Positions 1 through 9,060 of a DNA stretch of 22,148 nucleotides are shown here, in pieces. This DNA comes from Chloroflexota bacterium. Lineage in GTDB: Bacteria > Chloroflexota > Dehalococcoidia > SM23-28-2 > RBG-16-64-32. How positions within the stretch are numbered: the stretch's first letter is position 1; each line of letters opens with the position of its first letter. The notes beneath the pieces were generated by a model. The model had not been told where the DNA came from, searched no databases, and saw only the letters and a program-made list of their open reading frames with translations. The position numbers and the translations under genes are program-made. Where the stretch lies: the NCBI GenBank assembly GCA_005882715.1, contig VBEI01000040.1, positions 1 through 22,148 on the forward strand, given 5' to 3'.

Positions 1-2455
<2,455 letters not shown>

Positions 2456-2464
2456 AACGAAATA

Positions 2465-2470
2465 ATGATA
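2465..2470 (-). promoter_or_regulatory. Candidate -10 element of secA
   Basis: On the minus strand TATCAT matches the consensus TATAAT at five of six positions and lies 9 nt before the secA ATG. Initiation 6-9 nt downstream would give a leaderless or almost leaderless mRNA. This would fit the lack of a ribosome binding site in front of secA. No good -35 hexamer is seen at 16-18 nt, so this is suggestive only. Confidence 0.4.
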
Positions 2471-2491
2471 GCAGCTTGGTAACAGGCGGTC

Positions 2492-3709
2492 TTACGCGCG
2501 GGCCTCAGCCTCAGACACCGGTTTGGGCCTGGCCCTCGCGATGCCCAGCCACCTTGCGAGCGGGGCGACTGTCGCACCCTGGACGAGGGTCGAGACCAGA
2601 ACAGCGAAGAACACGATATTGAAGAATTCGAGGCTGCGCGGAACACCGTCGGTTACCGGGAAGGTCGCAAGGAATACCGGCAGCGCCCCTCGCAGCCCGG
2701 CCCAGCCAAGGATCAGGCGTTCGCGCGCGTTGAACCGTTCGAATGCCGTCGCGAGCGCGGCCGCGACGGGCCGGGCGAGAAAGGCGATTATCAGCGCGAG
2801 AAGCGTACCCTCGACAAGGACCGAGCCGAGCTGGCTGGGGAAAACCAGCAAGCCCAACGCCAGGAAGAGCGCCATGTCCGAGAGCGAAGCGAGTCCGCTG
2901 TGAAAGGCGCGCACCGCGCCCTTCTCTGGAAGCCGGCCGCTGCCGAACACGAGCCCGGCGAGATACGCTGCGAGGAACCCCGACCCGCCCAACACATCTG
3001 CCGTGCCGTAGGCCAGCGCCATAGCAGCCACAGAGCCAACGAGGTGAAGACCCCGGTAGGCGAGGCCCTCGACGAGTTGAAGACTGCGCAGGCCGAGCCA
3101 TCCGATGCCGATTCCCGCGATCGCCCCGACGCCGAGCTGAGCGACGAAGAGCCATACCACATCGAGTGCGCCGAAGCCGGGCTCGTCGATGAGTTTGATG
3201 AACGTTATCACGAGTAGCACGGCGAAAGGGTCAACCATTCCGGCTTCGGCCTCGAGAGTCCGCGACAGCTTGCCAGGCAGCCTCACTTGTCTCAGCAATG
3301 CGAACACGGCAGCGCTGTCCGTCGCTGCGAGGATAGACCCGATCAGCAGCCCCTGTAGCAATGAGAAGTCGAACAGCCAGACGGCAGCCAGCCCAGTGAT
3401 TGCCGCGGTAATGAACGTACCGACCGTTGCGAGGCTGACTGCCGGACGCAGCACCGGGCGGATCTCTGCGAACCCGGCGGCCAGCCCGGCCTCAAACAGG
3501 ATCGCGGCGGCAGTGATCACCCCGATTCGCCTGGCGAGCTCGTAGTCCTCGAAGTCAATCCAGTCGGTGCCGTCCGACCCGATCGCCATGCCCAGCCCGA
3601 GAAAGAGGACAAGCGCCGGCAGGCGGAAACGCTCGGCAATAAGCGAGGCTGTCCAGCCGGCGGCAAGCAGCGCCCCGGCAACGAGGATCAGCTCACCATC
3701 CGATAGCAT
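2492..3709 (-). CDS. Monovalent cation (Na+ or K+)/proton antiporter, NhaP/CPA-type
   Basis: This 405-residue integral membrane protein is built almost entirely of hydrophobic segments, as expected for about 12 helices of the cation:proton antiporter fold. It would exchange cytoplasmic Na+ or K+ for protons. ATDSAAVFALLR (T130, D131) matches the unwound-helix TD motif, and LEAEAGMVDPFAVLL around 152-166 matches the E(S/G)GxNDP motif of NhaP-like proteins. Here the Asn of the Asn-Asp pair is Val159, next to Asp160. The protein ends in a short polar tail with no RCK/TrkA-C regulatory domain, unlike longer NhaP2 relatives. The ATG at 3707-3709 has no Shine-Dalgarno sequence; TAAGCT lies 6 nt upstream. 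It sits 46 bp after prs and 36 bp before secA. Ion specificity cannot be read from the sequence. Confidence 0.88.
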   Translation of the reverse strand: MLSDGELILVAGALLAAGWTASLIAERFRLPALVLFLGLGMAIGSDGTDWIDFEDYELARRIGVITAAAILFEAGLAAGFAEIRPVLRPAVSLATVGTFITAAITGLAAVWLFDFSLLQGLLIGSILAATDSAAVFALLRQVRLPGKLSRTLEAEAGMVDPFAVLLVITFIKLIDEPGFGALDVVWLFVAQLGVGAIAGIGIGWLGLRSLQLVEGLAYRGLHLVGSVAAMALAYGTADVLGGSGFLAAYLAGLVFGSGRLPEKGAVRAFHSGLASLSDMALFLALGLLVFPSQLGSVLVEGTLLALIIAFLARPVAAALATAFERFNARERLILGWAGLRGALPVFLATFPVTDGVPRSLEFFNIVFFAVLVSTLVQGATVAPLARWLGIARARPKPVSEAEARA

Positions 3710-3755
3710 AGCGAAAGCTTAACGGTGTCTGGCGGGCTAGTGCTGCAGACTTCGT

Positions 3756-4718
3756 CTAGCGTCCGTTGAAGAGGGCGCCGACGGACTGACCGGTATGGAT
3801 TCGTCGGATCGCCTCGCCAAGGAGCGGAGCGACGGACAGTTGCGTGAAGTTCGGGAGCTTCTTCTCAGGCGGTACGGGAATCGTGTCCGTGTAGACCAAC
3901 TCGCGGACCGGCGCCTTCTCGATACGCTCGACAGCGTTGCCGGCGAATATCGGGTGGGTGGCCGTCGCGTACACCGCTGTTGCGCCGTGGTCATGGCAGA
4001 CTTCGGCTGTGGTGACAAGGGTTCCTCCGGTTAACACTTCGTCGTCGACAATGAGGACAGTCCGTCCCTCGACCTCACCGATGATCGTCATCGCCTCCAC
4101 CCGCTCGTCGTTGCCCAACCTTCGCTTCTCGACAATGGCCAGCGGCGTGTCGAGCCTGTCGGCCATGCGCCGGGCACCCTTTGCTCCCCCGACATCGGTG
4201 GCGACGACAGTAAGGTTAGGGATTCCCTTCTCCTTGAAGTGATTAGCGAGAATAGTGCGCGCAGTCAGCTCGTCTACCGGGATGTTGAAGAAGCCCTGGA
4301 TCTGGCCGGCGTGCAGATCGACGGTGAGGAGACGGTCCGCGCCCGCCGTCTCGAGGAAGTTGGCGATCAGGCGCGCGGTGATCGGGACGCGCGGCTGGTC
4401 TTTCTTGTCGCTACGAGAATAGGGATAGTAAGGGACGACCGCCGTGATGCGCCCGGCGGAGGCGCGGCGGGCCGCGTCGATCATGATGAACAGCTCCATG
4501 ATGCGAGTGTTCACCGGTGGCGCCATCGTCTGCACGATAAAGACGTCGCGGGCTCGGATGTTCTCCTCGAAGCGGACGAAGATGTTTTCGTTCGAGAACT
4601 CGAAGACGTCTACCTCACCGAGGGGCATCTCCAGATAGCTGCAAATCGCGCCGGCGAGATCGGGGTGAGCATTCCCCGAAAAAACCTTCAGGTCCTGGTA
4701 GAGTGGTACGTCTGCCAC
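3756..4718 (-). CDS. prs: Ribose-phosphate pyrophosphokinase (PRPP synthase)
   Basis: The enzyme transfers pyrophosphate from ATP to ribose 5-phosphate, making PRPP for purine, pyrimidine, His, Trp and NAD synthesis. The 320 residues fit a class I enzyme. Visible are the flexible-loop region YYPYSRSDKKDQPR (97-110), DLHAGQIQGFF (134-144), ATDVGGAK (173-180), and the PRPP-binding loop IVDDEVLTGGT (223-233). The common form of that loop in class I enzymes is closer to VDDMIDTAGT, so this is a variant, but the DD pair and GGT are kept. The start is GTG at 4716-4718; the protein aligns from its first residues and I see no better upstream start. A TATATT hexamer lies 15 nt upstream and could be an internal promoter. 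It lies between the decarboxylase-fold gene (51 bp) and the antiporter gene (46 bp). Confidence 0.96.
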   Translation of the reverse strand: MADVPLYQDLKVFSGNAHPDLAGAICSYLEMPLGEVDVFEFSNENIFVRFEENIRARDVFIVQTMAPPVNTRIMELFIMIDAARRASAGRITAVVPYYPYSRSDKKDQPRVPITARLIANFLETAGADRLLTVDLHAGQIQGFFNIPVDELTARTILANHFKEKGIPNLTVVATDVGGAKGARRMADRLDTPLAIVEKRRLGNDERVEAMTIIGEVEGRTVLIVDDEVLTGGTLVTTAEVCHDHGATAVYATATHPIFAGNAVERIEKAPVRELVYTDTIPVPPEKKLPNFTQLSVAPLLGEAIRRIHTGQSVGALFNGR

Positions 4719-4733
4719 GACAAAGCCCGTGCC

Positions 4734-4739
4734 AATATA
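4734..4739 (-). promoter_or_regulatory. Candidate internal -10 element before prs
   Basis: TATATT on the minus strand matches TATAAT at five of six positions and lies 15 nt before the GTG start of prs, in the 51-bp gap after the decarboxylase-fold gene. It would give a leader of about 8 nt. No convincing -35 hexamer is seen. Confidence 0.3.
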
Positions 4740-4769
4740 TGCGATGCCGATGCCGGTGACAACCGGCTT

Positions 4770-5519
4770 TTAGCGCAGCTTTCGCGTGCCGGTTCTCGCC
4801 GGTTGCTGGGCGTCCAGAACGTACCTGATGCGCGGGAAACCGGTGTCACAGCGCACGAACGTCGCGGTGACCGGCCAGACGAGTTCGATCCCCTCGGCGT
4901 TCCAGGCATCCCGCTCGAAAGTGGCCACTTCCGGCGCGCCTCTCTCCGCGCGGTGGAAGGTGTAGGCGGGATCGACCTGCACGAGCACACCCCGCCCACC
5001 GTCGTCGTCCGCACGGGCTAGGTTCATCGTCGAGACGTGAAAGATGCTGCCGCCGGAGATCGGCTGTGGGTCGAGCAGAGAAGCCCTGAGCACCTCCCGG
5101 CCATCGACGGCCACAGTGCCGACGACGCGGTCGTGGTAACGCCGGAGACGGACGTCGGCGGGCAGGCACTGATACCCCCATCGTCGCCCCAATGCATCGC
5201 AGGCGGCCGGCGAATCGCTGTAGGCGCGGAGCAAGAAACCGCGCGGCAGCGCCGAGGCACGGCAGCCGACGCGCACCTGCGCGAGCGCAAACGGCCCGAT
5301 CGGGCTCTCCGGGTACGCCGCTACACTGAAGTACGCCACGGGCGGGATTGTCGGGTGCAGAGCCGGGGGGAGGGCGGCGGTCATCTGACGGTCGTCGATC
5401 TCAAACGTCAGGCTGAGCAGCTCGACGCCAGCGATCTCCCACGCTTCGGTATCGTAGTTATCGAGCTTCGGCGCGTCGGCGAGACGAGGGGCAACGTCGA
5501 GTGTGCCCGAAAGCGGCAC
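4770..5519 (-). CDS. Acetoacetate decarboxylase-fold protein lacking the Schiff-base lysine
   Basis: The 249-residue protein resembles the acetoacetate decarboxylase superfamily in overall pattern: LPPALHPTIPPVAYFSVAAYPESPIGPFALAQVRVGCR in the N-terminal half, then GRRWGYQCLPADVRLRR (111-127) followed by a GTVAVDG strand. In true decarboxylases the stretch equivalent to 114-119 reads like WGWPKK and holds the catalytic lysine. Here it is W-G-Y-Q-C-L. The only lysines in the protein are near its ends (18 and 247), so classic decarboxylation is unlikely and the substrate is unknown. Translation starts at GTG 5517-5519, only 2 bp after the TAA of the flavin oxidoreductase gene, so the two are almost certainly co-translated. 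The family assignment is by pattern and is moderately secure. Confidence 0.7.
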   Translation of the reverse strand: MPLSGTLDVAPRLADAPKLDNYDTEAWEIAGVELLSLTFEIDDRQMTAALPPALHPTIPPVAYFSVAAYPESPIGPFALAQVRVGCRASALPRGFLLRAYSDSPAACDALGRRWGYQCLPADVRLRRYHDRVVGTVAVDGREVLRASLLDPQPISGGSIFHVSTMNLARADDDGGRGVLVQVDPAYTFHRAERGAPEVATFERDAWNAEGIELVWPVTATFVRCDTGFPRIRYVLDAQQPARTGTRKLR

Positions 5520-5521
5520 CC

Positions 5522-6640
5522 TTAGCTGCCCCCCGCCACCACAGCGGCCGGTTCAGCACTCTCCGTCTTCGCGAACTTCGGCATGACTTCTTTGGCGAAG
5601 AGGCGCAGGCTTGCCAGCACCTCTTCCTGCGGGACCACCTCCATCGCGTTTAGGAGGAAGTTCACACGGTCCGCGCCTACTGATTCCCATTTCTTGATCG
5701 CTTCTATGATCCGGTCCGGACTGCCGATGCAAAGCCCGTCAGGCACACGCACAGAATCACCCGGGCTATCCGCGTCCGGGCGGAGTTGCGGAAGAAGGCC
5801 GAGCGCTGGATACGACGGGGTCGGATACGCCTCGCGGGCTGAAAGTAGCTGCGCGGCCATGTAGCCGAACGTGCCCTGAAGCCGGCGTCCCTTTGCCACG
5901 CCGGTGGCATCGTCCTCGTGGCAGTAGAGGAAATTGACGGTGTTGACCTGCTCGTTGACGACCTCACCGACCGGCTCGCATACCTTGATCCGCCGTCGGT
6001 ACTCGGCGATGCGCTTCTCCTGTTCCTCGAGCCCGCCAAAGGTGAGTCCAAGCCAGCCGAGCCCGCGGTCCGCGCCGTCAATCTCGGTGTCCGGGCTGGT
6101 GATGGCCACCCACATCGGCGGGTGCGGCTTCTGGTACGGCCGCGGAAGGATCGCGCGAGGTGGCATCCTGAAGGCGGCGCCCTCATGGCTGAAGCGCTCC
6201 TGCGTCCACATCTTCGGCAAACAGCGCACGATTTCATCCCAGGTCTTCTTCGTGTCGTCGGGGTTCGCGCAAAAGGCGCCGAGTTCGGTCCACGTGGCGG
6301 AGCGTCCCGTGCCCATCTCGAGGCGGCCGCCTGAGATGATGTCCAGCGTGGCGGCGCGCTCGGCGATGCGGACCGGGTGGTTGATCTGGGGCACGCAAAC
6401 GACTATGCCGTGGCCAACGCGGATACGCTTCGTTTGGACAGCGCAGGCTGTGAGGAAGATCTCCGGCGAGGAACAGTGTGAGTACTCCTCGAGGAAATGG
6501 TGCTCGACGGCCCAGACCTGGTCGAAGCCGAGCTCGTCGGCGAGTCTCACCTGCTCGAGCGCGCGCTCGTAAACAGTCCGCTCGGACTCCGGATCCCACG
6601 GGCGCGGGACGGAAATCTCGTAAAAGATTCCGAACTTCAC
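5522..6640 (-). CDS. LLM-class flavin-dependent oxidoreductase (luciferase-like monooxygenase)
   Basis: This 372-residue cytoplasmic TIM-barrel protein is of the bacterial luciferase-like family, which uses FMN or F420 to oxidise or reduce varied substrates. Family signatures include LADELGFDQVWAVEHHF in the first 50 residues, a central stretch ending in LDIISGGRLEMGTGRS, PHPPMWVAITSPDTEIDGADRGLGWLG in the middle, and a C-terminal GSPDRIIEAIKKWESVGADRVNF segment. The cofactor cannot be decided from sequence alone. The start is GTG at 6638-6640, chosen because AGGAGGT (6646-6652 on this strand) lies 5 nt upstream. It heads the minus-strand run and is paired, 2 bp apart, with the decarboxylase-fold gene, which suggests a shared pathway. 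Confidence 0.9.
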   Translation of the reverse strand: MKFGIFYEISVPRPWDPESERTVYERALEQVRLADELGFDQVWAVEHHFLEEYSHCSSPEIFLTACAVQTKRIRVGHGIVVCVPQINHPVRIAERAATLDIISGGRLEMGTGRSATWTELGAFCANPDDTKKTWDEIVRCLPKMWTQERFSHEGAAFRMPPRAILPRPYQKPHPPMWVAITSPDTEIDGADRGLGWLGLTFGGLEEQEKRIAEYRRRIKVCEPVGEVVNEQVNTVNFLYCHEDDATGVAKGRRLQGTFGYMAAQLLSAREAYPTPSYPALGLLPQLRPDADSPGDSVRVPDGLCIGSPDRIIEAIKKWESVGADRVNFLLNAMEVVPQEEVLASLRLFAKEVMPKFAKTESAEPAAVVAGGS

Positions 6641-6687
6641 AGCCCACCTCCTGCTGTCATCTGTTCCATCGTTGCAGCGTACTGGAT

Positions 6688-6716
6688 AGTATCACTAGTG
6701 GCGGCCTCGATGTCTG
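6688..6716 (-). promoter_or_regulatory. Candidate sigma70-type promoter for the flavin oxidoreductase run
   Basis: On the minus strand CAGACA (6711-6716) and GATACT (6688-6693) are separated by exactly 17 nt and each match the TTGACA/TATAAT consensus at four of six positions. They lie about 50 nt before the GTG start, in the intergenic region divergent to ada. The match is weak, and the call rests on spacing and placement. Confidence 0.3.
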
Positions 6717-6803
6717 ACGCCCGCTAAAACATTGGGAAGTTCTATGGCTTTGGAGGCAACATCCGGATAGTAACGTTCGCGCCTCCCGAGTAGCGTCAGG
6801 CGT

Positions 6804-6808
6804 GGAGG
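6804..6808 (+). promoter_or_regulatory. Shine-Dalgarno sequence deciding the ada start
   Basis: GGAGG lies 7 nt before ATG 6816 and only 4 nt before the in-frame GTG at 6813. The spacing favours the ATG as the true start. Confidence 0.7.
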
Positions 6809-6815
6809 TGACGTG

Positions 6816-7925
6816 ATGGTTATTGCAGAAATGAAAGTGACGACGGGAGCAGCTATCGAAGACGACGAGCGCTGGGAAGCGGTGCTGGCGCGCGATGCCA
6901 CCTACGACGGGGCGTTCGTCGGCGCGGTGCTTTCCACCAAGATCTACTGCCGGCCCTCGTGCCCCGCGCGGCGTCCGGCACGCGAGCGTGTCGTCTTCTT
7001 CGACACACCGGACCTCGCCGAGGCGGCCGGTTTTCGAGCCTGCCTGCGCTGCGACCCGCGAGGCGAGAAGCCGGACCGCGCGCGCCTGGTAAAAGAAATA
7101 TGCGAGTTCCTGGACGGCGAAAATGAGGAGCGGATCACACTGGCCATGCTTGGTTCGCGCTTTGGCGTGAGCCCCCATCACCTCCAGCGGACGTTCAAGC
7201 GGGCGATGGGTGTCTCGCCGCACCAGTACGCCGCCGCCCGTCGCGTCGAGCGGCTGAAGGACGGACTACGCGACGGCAGCGACGTGACCGGCGCACTCTA
7301 CGACGCGGGTTATGGTTCGAGCAGCCGGCTGTACGAGTCGGCCGGCACGACGCTCGGCATGACGCCCGCCGCCTACCGTCGTTGCGGCAGCGGGATGAGA
7401 ATCCGCTACACGATCGTCGATTCGCAGCTCGGCCGCCTGCTCGTCGGCGCCACCGAGCGAGGCGTCTGCTCCGTGAAAATGGGCGACCGCGACGAAGACC
7501 TGGAGGCAATCCTCCTCAAGGAGTACCCGGCGGCGCAAATCGAGCGCTTGAGCGGCGGCGAGCAGGGAGAGCTATCGCGGTGGGTAGAGGCGCTGCTTCA
7601 GCACGTCGCGACCGGCAAGCCGAGCGTGGACTTACCGCTGGACATCCGGGTGACGGCGTTCCAGGGGCGCGTCTACCAGGTATTGCGCTCTATCGCCAAC
7701 GGCCAGACGCAGTCCTACGCCGACATCGCGAAAGAGATCGGCCGGCCGACGGCGGTGCGCGCTGTGGCCAACGCCTGCGCGGACAACCCGGTCGCGCTCA
7801 CCGTTCCCTGCCATCGCGTCATTCGTAGCAATGGCGATATCGGCGGTTACGGCGGCGGCGTGGAACGCAAGCGAAAACTGCTGGCGAGCGAGGCCCGCGC
7901 GGCGAAGTCCAAAGCAGGCGGATGA
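6816..7925 (+). CDS. ada: Bifunctional Ada: methylphosphotriester-responsive regulator and O6-alkylguanine-DNA alkyltransferase
   Basis: Ada repairs alkylated DNA by suicidal transfer of methyl groups to its own cysteines and, once methylated on the N-terminal site, activates transcription. Numbering from the GTG at 6813, the zinc/methyl-acceptor cysteines are C46, C50, C77 and C80 (YCRPSC...CLRC). An AraC-type helix-turn-helix region follows at about 105-190 (FGVSPHHLQRTFKRAMGVSPHQY). The alkyltransferase domain carries PCHR at 332-335, with C333 as acceptor. The 369-residue length is full and all key residues are present. The start is placed at ATG 6816 from the Shine-Dalgarno spacing. The stop TGA overlaps the ATG of the EamA gene (ATGA), so the two are translationally coupled. 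I saw no clear copy of the E. coli Ada box upstream. Confidence 0.95.
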   Translation: MVIAEMKVTTGAAIEDDERWEAVLARDATYDGAFVGAVLSTKIYCRPSCPARRPARERVVFFDTPDLAEAAGFRACLRCDPRGEKPDRARLVKEICEFLDGENEERITLAMLGSRFGVSPHHLQRTFKRAMGVSPHQYAAARRVERLKDGLRDGSDVTGALYDAGYGSSSRLYESAGTTLGMTPAAYRRCGSGMRIRYTIVDSQLGRLLVGATERGVCSVKMGDRDEDLEAILLKEYPAAQIERLSGGEQGELSRWVEALLQHVATGKPSVDLPLDIRVTAFQGRVYQVLRSIANGQTQSYADIAKEIGRPTAVRAVANACADNPVALTVPCHRVIRSNGDIGGYGGGVERKRKLLASEARAAKSKAGG

Positions 7926-8854
7926 ACCGGCGGTCCGCAGACGCGAGGGCGCCGGCTGTCCTGCTGGCGCTCGGCTGCGTCTGGGGCGCGTCGTTCCTGT
8001 TCATCAAGGTCCTCGTCGATGACACCGGCCCGCTCGAAGTGGCGACCGGCCGGCTTTGCATCGGCGCCGTCGCGATTCTGAGTTTCATTCGCCTGCGCGG
8101 CCTACCCGTGCCCTGGACGCCCTCACTCGTGGCGAAGGTAAGCGTGCTCGCCCTGGTGGCCAACATCGCACCCTTCGCGCTGATCGCCTGGGGCGAGGAG
8201 CACATCGAGAGCGGCACGGCCTCCGTCCTGAATTCGACGATGCCGATCTTCACGGCCATCTTCGCGACATCGCTTCTGCCGGAGGAGCGGTTCACGACAG
8301 CGCGCGCCGGAGGGCTGGTGGTTGGTTTTCTGGGGGTTCTTGTTCTGACCGGCGACGAGGCGTTCGACGTAACAAGCTCCAGCGTGCTGGGCCAGCTTGC
8401 GGTCATCGCTGCTTCGGCTTGCTACGGCATCGGCTCGGTTTTCTCCCGCACACTTCTGCGCTCAACCGACCCGCTCGGGCTGTCGGCGCTGCAGGTAGCA
8501 GCGGGCGCGGTGCTGTCCGTGCCCATCTTGCTCGCGGTCGAAGGCAGGCCGGACTATTCGCTAAGCATCGAGGCTTGGCTCTGCCTGCTGGCGCTAGGGG
8601 CCGGCGCGACCGGCGTCGCCTATGTGGCGTATCTCTGGCTGATCGATGTGACAGGAAGCGTTCGCGCTTCGCTGGTCACGTACATCATTCCGGTCGTCGG
8701 ACTGTTTCTCGGCTGGGCGGTGCTCGACGAATCGATCGGCATCAACATAGTCGTTGGTTCGGCGCTGATTATCGGCGGGGTCGCAATGGTCTTGCGCGGA
8801 GGTTCCCCGGGGACTCAAACCAGGCCGGTGGCGCAGGTGGCCGCGGCGGACTAG
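7922..8854 (+). CDS. EamA/DMT-superfamily transporter
   Basis: This 310-residue inner-membrane protein has ten predicted hydrophobic segments arranged as two EamA repeats. The first repeat begins with LLALGCVWGASFLFIKVLV and includes the NSTMPIFTAIFA segment. The second includes LWLIDVTGSVRASLVTYIIPVVGLFLGWAVLDE, the usual family pattern in which the last loop-helix carries PVVGLFLG and a conserved acidic residue. Members move amino acids, metabolites or drugs, mostly outward; the substrate here is unknown. The start ATG overlaps the ada stop by 4 nt (ATGA), so it is likely made from the ada mRNA and may be induced by alkylation stress. A polar tail ends the protein. No strong terminator follows. 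Confidence 0.92.
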   Translation: MNRRSADARAPAVLLALGCVWGASFLFIKVLVDDTGPLEVATGRLCIGAVAILSFIRLRGLPVPWTPSLVAKVSVLALVANIAPFALIAWGEEHIESGTASVLNSTMPIFTAIFATSLLPEERFTTARAGGLVVGFLGVLVLTGDEAFDVTSSSVLGQLAVIAASACYGIGSVFSRTLLRSTDPLGLSALQVAAGAVLSVPILLAVEGRPDYSLSIEAWLCLLALGAGATGVAYVAYLWLIDVTGSVRASLVTYIIPVVGLFLGWAVLDESIGINIVVGSALIIGGVAMVLRGGSPGTQTRPVAQVAAAD

Positions 8855-8873
8855 CGGCGTTCTGCGAGCGCCG
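8855..8873 (+). terminator. Weak hairpin after the EamA gene
   Basis: CGGCG (8855-8859) can pair with CGCCG (8869-8873) around a 9-nt loop, directly after the stop codon. It lacks a U-tract, so it is at best a weak or factor-dependent terminator. Confidence 0.2.
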
Positions 8874-8914
8874 GAGAAAGCGTTTCCTGAAGCTCCAAAA
8901 CGGGCCCCGTGCCG

Positions 8915-8943
8915 TTGACAATTTGCTTTGCCGGTGCTAAATT
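8915..8943 (+). promoter_or_regulatory. Sigma70-type promoter of rpoBC with extended -10
   Basis: A perfect -35 hexamer TTGACA (8915-8920) is followed after exactly 17 nt by TAAATT (8938-8943), which matches the -10 consensus at four of six positions and is preceded by TGC, an extended -10 TGn element. The start point would fall near 8950, leaving a leader of about 110 nt before the rpoB ATG. It is the best promoter in the window and suits a highly expressed housekeeping operon. Confidence 0.8.
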
Positions 8944-9045
8944 AGCATCACGGATGGTGTCGAGTCCCCGATTCCTCATTTCCCTGTCTTACTGTCTTTG
9001 CCGATAGGCTGTATTTCCATACCTAGAGCAGCGCTTTAGCCTCTT

Positions 9046-9051
9046 AAGGAG
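9046..9051 (+). promoter_or_regulatory. Shine-Dalgarno sequence deciding the rpoB start
   Basis: AAGGAG ends 9 nt before ATG 9061 and only 3 nt before the in-frame GTG 9055. The ATG is therefore the better start. Confidence 0.7.
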
Positions 9052-9060
9052 AGGGTGTGC

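Noticed and set aside
6639..6660. Mini frame ATG 6660 ending in a TGA that overlaps the flavin oxidoreductase start
   Set aside because: It would place the Shine-Dalgarno sequence of the real gene inside it and encodes only seven residues. I see no support for an attenuator-type leader.
8900..8910. GC palindrome ACGGGCCCCGT just before the rpoB -35
   Set aside because: It is too short and GC-rich to be distinguished from chance, and no matching copy was noticed elsewhere.
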